A DNA stretch of 64,000 nucleotides from Acidobacteriota bacterium. Lineage in GTDB: Bacteria; Acidobacteriota; Thermoanaerobaculia; UBA5066. This document shows, piece after piece, positions 51,627 to 61,012 of this stretch. The DNA is taken from positions 77,001-141,000 of the forward strand of contig JAKOVQ010000025.1 in NCBI GenBank assembly GCA_029781975.1, given 5' to 3'. The position numbers and the translations under genes are program-made. Numbering within the stretch: position 1 is the first letter of the stretch; each line of letters begins with the position of its first letter. Below the pieces are notes generated by a model that saw only the letters and a list, made by a program, of their open reading frames with translations, was not told the origin of the DNA and ran no database searches.

Positions 51627-54600
51627 ATGAAGCTCACCTCCGTCGCCCGTGCCCGTCGCTCGGCCCTTCCCCTCGCTGCCGCCGCGTTCGTCCTCGCGGT
51701 GGCCCCCGTCGCGCGCGGGGCGAGCTACACGTTCACCGTCGACACCGACGGCTCCGCGGTCGACGACAACCAGGGGAACGGGACGTGCCACATCGCCGCC
51801 GGAGGGTGCACCCTGCACGCGGCGATCCAGGAGGCGAACAACATCCCGCCGATCGGCACGCACTCCATCACGATCCAGTTCTCCATCCCGACGGTCACGC
51901 TGACCGCGAGCCTCCCGCAGATCAACGTCCCGGTGACGATCGACGGAGGCGGGTCGCGGACCGAGCTCCTCGGCGGCCCCGGGCCGGGACACGGCCCTTA
52001 CGGCGGCATCCTCCTCGCGGCGAGCGCCGGCGGGAGCACCGTCAAGAACCTCGTCATCGGCTACATGAGCGGGGCCGGGATCTCGATCGTCGGAGGCGGG
52101 AACACGGTCCAGAACTGCTACATCGGCACCGACACCGCGGGGACGACGGCGCACCCGAACAGCTCCGGCCTCAGCATCACGTTCCCGGCCCTCGGCCCCT
52201 ACCCTCCGCCTGTCCCACCCCCCGTCCTCCCGCCGGACATCTCGGGAGTGGCGCCGACCCTGATCGGTGACACGTCGGACGCCTCGAAGGGGAACCTGAT
52301 CTCCGGGAACGAGGGGGTCGGAATCGACATCTTCGCGGAGCGGACGGTGAAGGTCACCGTCGCGAACAACCTGATCGGTACGGACGTCACAGGGAACGCG
52401 TCGCTCCCGAACGGAAGCGACGGCGTCCACATCACCGGCAACGCCTGGGCCAACACGATCGGACCGGGGAACGTCATCAGCGGAAACACGAACCCGGTCG
52501 CGGTCGGCGTCAGGATCTCCGGGATGGTCTGGGAGCCGAACGTCGTCACCGGAAACGTCATCGGAACGTCGAAGGACCTGTCCACGAACCTCGGGCACTG
52601 GCTGACGGGGATCGTCGTCGACTCGACCCGGTTCGACCCCGCCTACCCCGAGCAGGTCGCGACGATCGGGCCGGGGAACGTGATCGGCTTCGCCACCGAG
52701 GACGGCGTCTCCATCACGGGGAGCTGCGAGAAGGTCCGCCTGTTCGGGAACTTCATCGGCGTCGCCGCCGACCCGGCCAACTCCTCCGTCTTCGTGAACG
52801 TCGGGAACGGCCGTGACGGCGTGCGGATCTCCACGTCCGGCGTCAACCCGACCGACCCCACCACGCACGGGCACCTGATCGGCGGGACCACGCCGATCGA
52901 CGCGAACGTCATCTCGGCGAACGGGACCGCCCAGCCTCCGGGCGGGTCGGGGATCACCCTCGTCTCGAGCAGCGCCACGAACATCACGATCCGGGGCAAC
53001 GTCATCGGGCGCGACCCGCTGAACCTCCAGAACTTCCCGAACACGCTCGACGGGATCACGGTCCTCGGGAACGGGAACAACGTGATCGGCGGGACCGGCC
53101 TCGGCGAGGCGAACGTGATCGCCGGGAACCTCCGGAACGGCATCAAGGTCACGAGCACCGGAAACGGCTGGGCGAACCTGATCTCGGGGAACTCGATCTT
53201 CGGGAACGACCAGGGTGGCGCGGGAGGCGTCGGCATCGACCTCGACGTCGTCGCGAACGGCGCGGACCCGGCCGACAACTCCACGCCGGGGCCCGACCCG
53301 AACCTCCTCTACGCGAACTACGGCCAGAACGCCCCCGTCGTCTCCTCGGGAGCGAACGCCCCGCACTACGACCCGGTCACCGGGAGCATCGTCGTCGACT
53401 GGACGCTCGAGACGGCGCCGTCGACACCGGTGACGATCGAGTTCTTTACGAACGACGCGGCCGGCGTCGGCGGGAACGGCGAGGGGCAGAAGCTCGTCGG
53501 GTCGCTGACGACGGTGACCGACGGGACGGGGCACGCCTCGGGACTGTCGCCCGTCGTCCCCCCGTCGCCGTTCGACTCGCGCGGGAAATTCCTGACGATG
53601 ACGGCGACGTCGACGAACACGGTCGACCCGCCGGGCCCCACGACCTCGGGCCCTGCGAACAACACGTCCGAGTTCTCCAACGCCGTCCGGATTCCGAACC
53701 CCGGGGTCCTCCAGCTCAGCTCGGCCACCTACGGCGTCGGGGAGAGCGGGGGGACGGCGACGATCACGGTCACCCGGACCGGCGGCTCGGACGGGCAGGT
53801 GACGATCGATTACGCCACGAGCGACGGGTCGGCCACGGCCGGCGTCGACTACGGCACCGCCACGGGCACCCTGACCTGGAACGACGGCGACGGCAGCTCG
53901 AAGACCTTCAGCGTCTCGATCCTCCCCGACACGATCCGCGAGGGGAACGAGACCGTGAACCTGGCGCTCTCGAACCCCGGGGGGTACGCGGAGCTCGGGT
54001 CCCCCTCGACGGCGGTCCTCACGATCACCGACGACGACCCGCAGCCCACGATCTCCGTCACGAGCGTGGCCCTCCCGGAGGGGAATTCCGGGACGACGCC
54101 GTTCCCCTTCGTGGTGACCCTCTCGAACCCGACCACGCAGACGGTGACGGTCGACTACGCGACCCAGGACGGGACGGCGAAGATCGCGGACTCCGACTAC
54201 GGGGCGACCTCGGGGACGCTGACCTTCCTCCCCCTCGCCACGACCCAGTTCATCACGGTGAACGTGGACGGCGACACGTCGGTCGAGCCGGACGAGACGT
54301 TCCTGGTGAACCTGAGCAATCCCGCGAACGCGTCGATCCTGGTCGCTCCCGGGACCGGGACGATCCAGAACGACGACAACCCGACTCCGACCTTCTCGGT
54401 GAACGGCGTGACGCAGGCCGAGGGGAACTCGGGGACGACGACGTTCACCTTCACGGTGACCCTCTCGCCGACCTCCGCCTCGCCGACCACGGTCGACGTC
54501 GCCACCGCCGACGGGACGGCGACCACGGCGGACGGCGACTACGTGGCGGGCTCCCAGACCCTCTCCTTCCCCGCCGGCACCGCGACGCAGCAGTTCTCGG

Positions 54601-57221
54601 TCACGGTGAACGGAGACACGAAGCTCGAGCCCGACGAGACCTTCGGCGTCGGCCTGAGCAACCCGACGGGCGGGGCTGCGGCCTCTGCCTCCCCTGGCGT
54701 CGGGACGATCACGAACGACGACGGGGCGCCGGCGATCGTCATCGGGGACGTGGCCCACCTCGAGGGGAACTCGGGGACGACGGCGTTCGTCTTCCCGGTG
54801 ACCCTCTCCAACGCCAGCAGCCAGACGGTCACGGTCGACTGGGCGACGGCGGACGGAACGGCGACGGTCGCGAACAACGACTACGCGAGCGCGAGCGGGA
54901 CGCTCACCTTCGCCCCGGGCGTGACGGCGCAGACCGCGACGGTGAACGCCAACGGTGACGCTGCGAACGAGCCCGACGAGACCTTCTTCGTGAACCTGAC
55001 GAACCCCGCGAACGCCTCGATCGCCGATGCGCAGGGACAGGGGACGATCCAGAACGACGACTCGCCGACGCCCGTCTTCACGGTCGACAGCGTGACCCAG
55101 GCGGAGGGGAACTCGGGGACGACCGGGTTCGTCTTCACGGTCACGATGTCCCCGACGTCGGCGAGCCCGGCGACGGTGGACGCGGCGACCGCGGACGGGA
55201 CGGCGACGGTCGCCGACGGCGACTACGTGGCGAACAGCCAGACGCTGAGCTTCCCGGCGAACACCTCCACGCAGACGTTCACGGTGACCGTGAACGGCGA
55301 CACGAAGTTCGAGCCGGCCGAAGCGTTCACGGTGGGGCTCTCCAACCCGACGGGCGGCGGCGGCGCGACGGCGTCGCCGGTCCCCGGGACCGGGACGGTC
55401 TCCAACGACGACACGACCCCGTCGATCTCCATCACCGACGTGACACAGGCCGAGGGGAACTCGGGGACGACGGCCTTCACCTTCGCGGTGTCGCTCTCGA
55501 ACGCGAGCTCCCAGACGGTGAGCGCGAGCTGGGCGACCGCCGACGGCACCGCGACCGTCGCCGGCTCCGACTACGCGGCCGGGAGCGGGACCGTCACGTT
55601 CAACCCGGGAGTCACGTCGCAGACCGTGACCGTCGACGTGACGGGGGACACGACGGACGAGCCCGACGAGACCTTCCTCGTGAACCTGTCGAACCCGGTC
55701 AACGCCTCGATCGCGGACGGGCAGGGCGTCGGGACGGTCCAGAACGACGACGCGACGACGCCGACCTTCACCATCGGAAGCGTGACACAGGGCGAGGGGA
55801 ACGCCGGCACGACGTCCTTCGTCTTCACGGTCACGCTCAACCCGACGTCACCGTCGGCCACCTCGGTCGACGCCGCGACCGCGGACGGGACCGCCACGGC
55901 CGCCGACGGCGACTACGTGGCGAACGCGCAGACGCTCAGCTTCCCGGCCGGGACGTCGACGCAGACGTTCACGGTGACCGTCAACGGCGACACGAAGTTC
56001 GAGCCGACCGAGGCCTTCACCGTGGCCCTCTCGGGCCCGACGGGCGGCGCCCTGGCGTCCGCTCTCCCCGGGACCGGGACGATCACGAACGACGACACGG
56101 CGCCGACCGTCGCGATCGGCGACGTCTCCCAGCTGGAAGGGAACTCGGGGACGACCGCGTTCGTCTTCCCGGTGACGCTCTCGAACCCGACGTCTCAGAC
56201 GGTCACGGTCGACTGGGCGACGGCCGACGGCACGGCGACGACCGCGAACGCCGACTACGCGAGCGCGAGCGGCACCGTCACGTTCGGCCCGGGCGTCACG
56301 GCCCAGACGGTGACGGTCGACGCGAACGGCGACACGTCGCCCGAGCCGGACGAGACGTTCGCCGTGAGCCTGACGAACCCCGTCAACGCGTCGATCGCCG
56401 ACTCCCAGGCCGTGGGGACGATCCTGGACGACGACTCGGCGCCCACGTTCACGATCGCGAGCGTGACGCAGGCCGAGGGGGCCGGCGGCGCGACGACGTT
56501 CGTCTTCACCGTCACGCTGGCCCCGACGTCGGCGTCGACCACCACCGTTCAGGCCTCGACGGCCGACGGGACGGCGACGGCCGCGAGCGGCGACTACGTG
56601 GCGAGCACGCAGACGCTCACGTTCCCGCCCGGCGTTTCGACGCAGACGTTCTCCGTCACGGTGAACGGCGACGACACGTTCGAGGGGGACGAGACGTTCG
56701 CCGTCGCCCTGAGCAACCCGACGGGGGGTGCGGTCGCCTCGCCGCTCGCGGCGACGGGGACGATCTCCAACGACGACCCGCAGCCGGCGATGTCGGTCGC
56801 GGACGTCACGGCCCCGGCCCAGAGCTCGGGGGCGGCCCTCTTCACCTTCACGATCACCCTCTCGAACCCGAGCAGCCAGACGCTCTCCGTGAGCTGGGCG
56901 ACGGCGGACGGCACGGCGACGGCCGCGGCCGGGGACTACGTCCCGGCGAGCGGGACGGTGACGTTCCCGCCGGGCGTCACGACCCGGACGTTCACCATCT
57001 CCATCACGACGAACGCGACGAGCGGGCCGGCGAAGACGTTCTTCGTGAACCTGAGCGTCCCCGTGAACGGGACGATCGCGCGCTCCCAGGCGATCGGGAC
57101 GATCCTCCCGGCCGCGGCCTCGGGGCGGGAAAGCGTGCCGACCCTGGGCGGGGTCGGGCTGGCGGCGCTGACTCTCCTCCTGGCGGCGGCGGGAGCGCTC
57201 GCGATCCGTCGGCTCGGGTAG
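51627..57221 (+). CDS. Giant surface protein: beta-helix, ten Calx-beta domains, IPTL-CTERM anchor
   Basis: A 1864-residue exported protein. A signal peptide (SALPLAAAAFVLAVAPVARG) leads to a right-handed parallel beta-helix (about residues 35-690) with repeated GNVIGTD/GNVISGN-like turns. Ten Calx-beta domains of 112-118 residues follow (about 691-1830), with EGNSGTT, ATADGTAT, DGDYVA, EPDETF and NDD calcium-binding motifs in most. The C-terminus VPTLGGVGLAALTLLLA plus RR is an IPTL-CTERM sorting signal, normally processed by an exosortase H-type system. Domains 2-10 alternate between two subtypes, and domain 10 has lost its calcium ligands. The ATG at 51627 follows GAAAGGA. Likely adhesion or cell-surface scaffold. 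Confidence 0.93.
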   Translation: MKLTSVARARRSALPLAAAAFVLAVAPVARGASYTFTVDTDGSAVDDNQGNGTCHIAAGGCTLHAAIQEANNIPPIGTHSITIQFSIPTVTLTASLPQINVPVTIDGGGSRTELLGGPGPGHGPYGGILLAASAGGSTVKNLVIGYMSGAGISIVGGGNTVQNCYIGTDTAGTTAHPNSSGLSITFPALGPYPPPVPPPVLPPDISGVAPTLIGDTSDASKGNLISGNEGVGIDIFAERTVKVTVANNLIGTDVTGNASLPNGSDGVHITGNAWANTIGPGNVISGNTNPVAVGVRISGMVWEPNVVTGNVIGTSKDLSTNLGHWLTGIVVDSTRFDPAYPEQVATIGPGNVIGFATEDGVSITGSCEKVRLFGNFIGVAADPANSSVFVNVGNGRDGVRISTSGVNPTDPTTHGHLIGGTTPIDANVISANGTAQPPGGSGITLVSSSATNITIRGNVIGRDPLNLQNFPNTLDGITVLGNGNNVIGGTGLGEANVIAGNLRNGIKVTSTGNGWANLISGNSIFGNDQGGAGGVGIDLDVVANGADPADNSTPGPDPNLLYANYGQNAPVVSSGANAPHYDPVTGSIVVDWTLETAPSTPVTIEFFTNDAAGVGGNGEGQKLVGSLTTVTDGTGHASGLSPVVPPSPFDSRGKFLTMTATSTNTVDPPGPTTSGPANNTSEFSNAVRIPNPGVLQLSSATYGVGESGGTATITVTRTGGSDGQVTIDYATSDGSATAGVDYGTATGTLTWNDGDGSSKTFSVSILPDTIREGNETVNLALSNPGGYAELGSPSTAVLTITDDDPQPTISVTSVALPEGNSGTTPFPFVVTLSNPTTQTVTVDYATQDGTAKIADSDYGATSGTLTFLPLATTQFITVNVDGDTSVEPDETFLVNLSNPANASILVAPGTGTIQNDDNPTPTFSVNGVTQAEGNSGTTTFTFTVTLSPTSASPTTVDVATADGTATTADGDYVAGSQTLSFPAGTATQQFSVTVNGDTKLEPDETFGVGLSNPTGGAAASASPGVGTITNDDGAPAIVIGDVAHLEGNSGTTAFVFPVTLSNASSQTVTVDWATADGTATVANNDYASASGTLTFAPGVTAQTATVNANGDAANEPDETFFVNLTNPANASIADAQGQGTIQNDDSPTPVFTVDSVTQAEGNSGTTGFVFTVTMSPTSASPATVDAATADGTATVADGDYVANSQTLSFPANTSTQTFTVTVNGDTKFEPAEAFTVGLSNPTGGGGATASPVPGTGTVSNDDTTPSISITDVTQAEGNSGTTAFTFAVSLSNASSQTVSASWATADGTATVAGSDYAAGSGTVTFNPGVTSQTVTVDVTGDTTDEPDETFLVNLSNPVNASIADGQGVGTVQNDDATTPTFTIGSVTQGEGNAGTTSFVFTVTLNPTSPSATSVDAATADGTATAADGDYVANAQTLSFPAGTSTQTFTVTVNGDTKFEPTEAFTVALSGPTGGALASALPGTGTITNDDTAPTVAIGDVSQLEGNSGTTAFVFPVTLSNPTSQTVTVDWATADGTATTANADYASASGTVTFGPGVTAQTVTVDANGDTSPEPDETFAVSLTNPVNASIADSQAVGTILDDDSAPTFTIASVTQAEGAGGATTFVFTVTLAPTSASTTTVQASTADGTATAASGDYVASTQTLTFPPGVSTQTFSVTVNGDDTFEGDETFAVALSNPTGGAVASPLAATGTISNDDPQPAMSVADVTAPAQSSGAALFTFTITLSNPSSQTLSVSWATADGTATAAAGDYVPASGTVTFPPGVTTRTFTISITTNATSGPAKTFFVNLSVPVNGTIARSQAIGTILPAAASGRESVPTLGGVGLAALTLLLAAAGALAIRRLG
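54045..57119 (+). repeat. Alternating two-type Calx-beta coding repeat
   Basis: Domain starts fall near 54045, 54381, 54729, 55065, 55419, 55761, 56103, 56442 and 56784. Even-numbered domains read SN-x-SSQTV and PVNASIAD-like; odd-numbered ones read SPTSAS and NPTGGA-like. The real duplication unit is therefore a domain pair of about 680-695 bases. Confidence 0.8.
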
Positions 57222-57235
57222 GGTGGGTCCAGGCA

Positions 57236-57274
57236 GGGCGGGGCGGCGGGCTCCCGTCGCCCCGCCCCCGTTTT
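57236..57274 (+). terminator. Rho-independent terminator after the giant surface protein
   Basis: A 15-bp stem with one G-T pair (57236-57250 with 57253-57267) is followed by CCGTTTTCCC. Confidence 0.85.
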
Positions 57275-57305
57275 CCCGGGCGTCGGGACCCGGCCGGGCC
57301 GGACG

Positions 57306-58919
57306 CTACCGCGTCCGCGCCGGCTTCACCGCCGCCGCGAGGACGAGCGACGGGTTCAGCTTCTGCGCCCGCTCGAGGTGCCACTCGGTCTCGAAGAGGA
57401 CGAGCGGCCGTCCCCCGGCGTCCTGGAGGAGCTCCGTGTGCCCCGGGTCGTCGAAGGAGCGGGGGTCGAACGGCTCGTTCTCGATCCAGCGCGCGAGCTG
57501 GTGGGGGAGCCGCACGTACGAGACCTCGGCCCCGTACTCGCTCCTCAGCCGGTGCTGGATCACCTCGAACTGGAGGGCCCCGACGGCGCCGAGGATCGGG
57601 TCGCGCTCGAGGCGGATCGGGTCGTAGAAGACCTGGACCGCCCCCTCCTCGGAGAGCTGGTCGAGCCCCTTCTTCAGCTGCTTGCGCTTCAGGGGGTCGA
57701 GGAGGACGACGCGGGAGAAGAGCTCGGGGGAGAAGCGGGGGATCCCCTCGTACTCGACGACGGGCCCCTCGCAGATGGTGTCGCCGATCCGGAGGTTCCC
57801 CGAGTCCCAGAGCCCCAGGACGTCGCCGGCGAAGGCCTCCTCCACGAGGGTCCGCTCCTGCGCGAGGAAGTGGAGCGGCTTGTTCAGCTTCAGCGGCCGG
57901 CCGGTCCGCGGGTGCTTCACCTCCATCCCCCTCTGGAAGCGCCCGGAGCAGACGCGGACGAAGGCGACCCGGTCCCGGTGGGCGGGGTCCATGTTCGCCT
58001 GGATCTTGAAGACGAACCCGGAGAAGTGCGGCCGGAGCGGGTCGACGGGACCGTCGGCGGTCTGGCGCGGGGCGGGGCCCGGCGCGAGGTCGAGGAAGCG
58101 GGCGAGGAAGGGCTCGACGCCGAAGTCGTTCAGGGCGCTCCCGAAGAAGACCGGGGTCAGCTCCCCGGCGAGGAAGAGCTCCTGGTCGAACGGCATCCCG
58201 GCCCCGTCGAGCATCGCGAGCTCCTCGACGAGGCGGGCGTGGGCCTCGGCCCCCAGCTCGTCGGCGAGGCCGGGCGAGCCGAGCTCGAAGGTCTCGGCCT
58301 CGAGCTTCTCCCCGCGCGTCTCGCCCCGCTCGTAGCGGAGGAGCTGGCCGCTCCACCGATCGTAGACCCCCTTGAAGTCGGGGCCCGAGCCGATCGGCCA
58401 GGTGGCGGGGGAGCAGGGGATCCCGAGGACCTTCTCCACCTCGTCCATCAGGTCGAAGGGGTCGCGCCCGCTCCGGTCGAGCTTGTTGACGAAGGTGACG
58501 ATCGGGATCTTCCTCAGGCGACAGACCTGGAAGAGCTTGACCGTCTGCGGCTCGACCCCCTTGGCGGCGTCGATCAGCATGACGGCGCTGTCGGCGGCGG
58601 CGAGGGTCCGGTAGGTGTCCTCGCTGAAGTCGTTGTGGCCCGGCGTGTCGAGGAGGTTCACGTGGCGGCCGCCGTAGGTGAACTGCATGACGCTCGTCGT
58701 GATCGAGATCCCGCGCTCCCGCTCCAGCTCCATCCAGTCGCTCGTGGCGTGGCGGCTCGCCTTGCGGGCCTTCACCGACCCGGCGAGGTGGATGGCGCCG
58801 CCGTAGAGGAGGAGCTTCTCCGTCAGCGTCGTCTTCCCCGCGTCGGGGTGGGAGATGATGGCGAAGGTGCGCCTGCGGCCGATCTCGGCCGCGAGGGCGC
58901 CGTGGGCGGTCTCGTTCAT
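57306..58919 (-). CDS. prfC: Peptide chain release factor 3
   Basis: A GTPase that recycles release factors 1 and 2 after translation termination. The 537 residues show G1 SHPDAGKTTLTEKLL, ERERGISITTSVMQF (switch), DTPGHNDFSEDTYR and NKLDRSGRDPFDLMDE, then domains II and III with PLKRKQLKKGLDQLSEEGAVQ, typical of RF3 rather than EF-G. I take the ATG at 58919; an in-frame GTG at 58952 adds 11 residues. A TAGATT hexamer (58973-58968) would give a leader of about 40 bases. Confidence 0.96.
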   Translation of the reverse strand: MNETAHGALAAEIGRRRTFAIISHPDAGKTTLTEKLLLYGGAIHLAGSVKARKASRHATSDWMELERERGISITTSVMQFTYGGRHVNLLDTPGHNDFSEDTYRTLAAADSAVMLIDAAKGVEPQTVKLFQVCRLRKIPIVTFVNKLDRSGRDPFDLMDEVEKVLGIPCSPATWPIGSGPDFKGVYDRWSGQLLRYERGETRGEKLEAETFELGSPGLADELGAEAHARLVEELAMLDGAGMPFDQELFLAGELTPVFFGSALNDFGVEPFLARFLDLAPGPAPRQTADGPVDPLRPHFSGFVFKIQANMDPAHRDRVAFVRVCSGRFQRGMEVKHPRTGRPLKLNKPLHFLAQERTLVEEAFAGDVLGLWDSGNLRIGDTICEGPVVEYEGIPRFSPELFSRVVLLDPLKRKQLKKGLDQLSEEGAVQVFYDPIRLERDPILGAVGALQFEVIQHRLRSEYGAEVSYVRLPHQLARWIENEPFDPRSFDDPGHTELLQDAGGRPLVLFETEWHLERAQKLNPSLVLAAAVKPARTR

Positions 58920-58967
58920 GGCGTCTCGGGGGCGCGGCGCGCCGTGGGGCACGGCCGCGGGCGGTGG

Positions 58968-58973
58968 AATCTA
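58968..58973 (-). promoter_or_regulatory. -10 element (TAGATT) of prfC
   Basis: Minus-strand TAGATT predicts transcription start near 58961, giving a short leader before the ATG at 58919. Confidence 0.4.
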
Positions 58974-59010
58974 GCATGTCCGGGCCCGTCGGCCCCCGAC
59001 GGCCGGCGGG

Positions 59011-59799
59011 TCAGGAGAAGGCGACGCACCTCATGCTCAGCGTGCCGTGCTCGAACCCCTCGTGCGGGAACGAGACGGCGCGGCCGCTCCCGGCGGCGCC
59101 GAGGGCGACGAGGAGCGGGACGTAGTGCTCCGCGGTGGGGTGGGCGAGGCGGCCGTGGGGGCCGCGTTCGGACCATTCCGAGAGCGCGGCCGCGTCCCCC
59201 GCGAGGAGCCTCTGCGCGACCCAGCCGTCGAACTCCTCCGCCCAGCGCTCCACCGGGGCCTCGCGATCCCGGAGGTCGGCCGTGGCGAGGTTGTGCGTGA
59301 CGTTGCCGCTCCCGAGGACGAGGACCCCCTCCTCCGCGAGGGGCGCGAGGGCCCGCCCGACCGCGAGGTGCCGCGAGCCCGGGGCCCGCCTCAGGAGGCT
59401 CAGCTGGACGACGGGGACGTCGGCGGACGGGTAGAGGTGCAGGAGCGGCGACCAGGCGCCGTGGTCGAGCCCGCGGTCCCGGTCGAGGCGGCCCGCGAGG
59501 CCCGCCGCGCGGAGCAGCTCGACGACCCGCCCGGCCAGCTCCGGGGATCCCGCGACGGGATAGCGGAGGGCGTACAGCGGCTCCGGGAACCCCCAGAAGT
59601 CGTGAATCGTCGGAGGGGCCGGCGAGGCCGTCACGGCGAGGTCCGGGCCCTCCCAGTGGGCGGAGACGGCGAGGATGGCCCGGGGTCTCGGGAGCTCGGC
59701 GCCCCACCGCCGCAGGAACGCGGCGAAGGGCCCGCCGGGGAGGGCGTTCATCGGGCTGCCGTGAGCCGTGAAGACGACGGGGAGGGCTCCCTGCTGCAT
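59011..59799 (-). CDS. Class III extradiol ring-cleavage dioxygenase (LigB/DODA family, YgiD-like)
   Basis: A 262-residue metal-dependent dioxygenase of the LigB superfamily, related to E. coli YgiD and plant DOPA dioxygenase. Metal-binding histidines are in VFTAHGSPM, AVSAHWEGPD and GLDHGAWSPLLHLYP, with SGNVTHNL and HPTAEHYVPLLVALG. The natural aromatic substrate is unknown. The minus-strand GATAAT hexamer lies five bases before the ATG, predicting a leaderless message. It is divergent from the ferritin-like gene. Confidence 0.92.
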   Translation of the reverse strand: MQQGALPVVFTAHGSPMNALPGGPFAAFLRRWGAELPRPRAILAVSAHWEGPDLAVTASPAPPTIHDFWGFPEPLYALRYPVAGSPELAGRVVELLRAAGLAGRLDRDRGLDHGAWSPLLHLYPSADVPVVQLSLLRRAPGSRHLAVGRALAPLAEEGVLVLGSGNVTHNLATADLRDREAPVERWAEEFDGWVAQRLLAGDAAALSEWSERGPHGRLAHPTAEHYVPLLVALGAAGSGRAVSFPHEGFEHGTLSMRCVAFS

Positions 59800-59804
59800 G
59801 GCCG

Positions 59805-59810
59805 ATTATC
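59805..59810 (-). promoter_or_regulatory. -10 element (GATAAT), leaderless start predicted for the LigB-like gene
   Basis: GATAAT-CGGCC-ATG on the minus strand; no ribosome binding site. Confidence 0.5.
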
Positions 59811-59845
59811 CGCCGCCGCGGAGACCTCCCGGCCGGCGGCGGCGT

Positions 59846-59859
59846 GTGAGAGGAGTCAC
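59846..59859. promoter_or_regulatory. CRP-type palindrome upstream of the ferritin-like gene
   Basis: GTGAGAGGAGTCAC fits GTGA-N6-TCAC. A TATCCT hexamer at 59882-59887 predicts a start at about 59894, which puts the palindrome centre at about -41.5, the classical class II activator position. Confidence 0.55.
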
Positions 59860-59922
59860 GCGGAAGGGGCGGGGATGGGGATATCCTTCCCCGCCTGGGG
59901 CGATGGGGAGGCGGAACGCGGG

Positions 59923-60393
59923 ATGAACGTCCACCTGGTCTTCAAGCCGCTCTCCGACCTGGAGCGCGCGGCGCAGCGGCTGTACGAGCAGTGGGCCGAG
60001 GCGTTCGAAGGCGACCCGGAGGCGGCCCTCGTCTTCCGCCGGATGGCGGTGGAGGAGCGGACCCACGTGAACCTCGTCGAGTACCAGAGGAAGATCGTGC
60101 GGGGCGACCCGCACGTCGCGCAGGACGTGGACGTCGACCTCACGGTCCTCGAGGGCGAGATCGCACGGATCGGGGAGCTGGCCGCCGCCCGCCCGGCCTC
60201 GTCCGACGAGGCGATCCTGAAGGCCCTGGCCCTCGAGTCCTCGGCGGCCGAGACGCACTACCGCAACTCGCTGAAGGCCGCGAACCCGCATCTCGGACGC
60301 CTCCTCGACAGCCTGATCAACGGGGACGAGCAGCACGTCGAGCGGCTCCGCAAGCTGGCCGAGAGGCGCGGCCTCCTCCCCCCGACGGGCTGA
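59923..60393 (+). CDS. Ferritin-like/rubrerythrin-type diiron protein
   Basis: A 156-residue four-helix protein of the ferritin-like superfamily. The predicted metal ligands are Glu in LYEQWAEAFEG, E and H in MAVEERTHVNLVEYQ, Glu in LALESSAAETHYRNSL and D-E-x-H in NGDEQHVERL, i.e. two E-x2-H-like half sites as in rubrerythrins but without a rubredoxin domain. Likely role is peroxide or iron handling. The ATG at 59923 is chosen for its match to the domain start; an ATG at 59875 is possible. A CRP-type site lies at the activator position. Confidence 0.85.
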   Translation: MNVHLVFKPLSDLERAAQRLYEQWAEAFEGDPEAALVFRRMAVEERTHVNLVEYQRKIVRGDPHVAQDVDVDLTVLEGEIARIGELAAARPASSDEAILKALALESSAAETHYRNSLKAANPHLGRLLDSLINGDEQHVERLRKLAERRGLLPPTG

Positions 60394-60418
60394 CCGGACG
60401 GAGGACGCCGGGCGGCGC

Positions 60419-60871
60419 TCAGCGCTCCGGGCCGGGGGCCGGCCCGGGTGCCCCGGCGCCCGCGGGGGCCGGCGAGACGTCGCGGAGGAACGCGCCCAGG
60501 TCGCGGTCGAGGTCGCGGACGTGGGCCTCGAAGGCGTCGCGGATCGCCTGGACCTCGTCCGCCGTGAGCGTCACCGGGCCGTCGAGCGAGCCCGCCCGGG
60601 CCTCCGAGAGACGCGCCAGGAGCGCCTCGTGCTGGCGCACGTGCTCGGCGGTGCGCGGGTATCCGTGGTCCCTCATGAGGGCGGCCTCGGTCTGGAAGTG
60701 GGAGCGGGCGTGCTCCTCGATGTCGCGGAGGAGGCCGCGGCAGAGGCCCACCCTCCGCTTCTTCAGGACCGCCTCGACGAGGGCGTCGAAGAGGCGGCCC
60801 TGGACCTCGTGGTCCACCGCGATCAGCCCGGCGGCCGCGTCGAGGTTCCGGTCTTCCCGCTGGAGAGCCAT
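60419..60871 (-). CDS. Bacteriohemerythrin
   Basis: A 150-residue oxygen-binding diiron protein. The motif HARSHFQTEAALMRDHGYP followed by HVRQHEALL matches the H-x3-H/E-x4-MYP-x-x-H-x3-H pattern of bacterial hemerythrins; an N-terminal His in IAVDHEVQGRLFD supplies another ligand. The ATG follows GGAACGGGACGG, a weak ribosome binding site. It may deliver oxygen to membrane oxidases or buffer oxygen. A CRP-type palindrome lies upstream, as for the convergent ferritin-like gene. Confidence 0.9.
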   Translation of the reverse strand: MALQREDRNLDAAAGLIAVDHEVQGRLFDALVEAVLKKRRVGLCRGLLRDIEEHARSHFQTEAALMRDHGYPRTAEHVRQHEALLARLSEARAGSLDGPVTLTADEVQAIRDAFEAHVRDLDRDLGAFLRDVSPAPAGAGAPGPAPGPER

Positions 60872-61012
60872 TCCGTCCCGTTCCTTCCGCGCCGGGGAGC
60901 GGCGAGCCGGCTCGCCCGCCCCGGGCGCGCAATCCGACCCGCGCCCGTCAGATGGGCGCACCCTGGTTCGTCCGCTCATCCAAGCAACCGGCGAGCCACG
61001 AGGCGACGGCGG

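Noticed and set aside
52199-56914. Series of minus-strand frames opposite the Calx-beta domains, each about 100 codons
   Set aside because: They recur because the plus-strand coding repeats recur; they are complementary shadows with no start signals.
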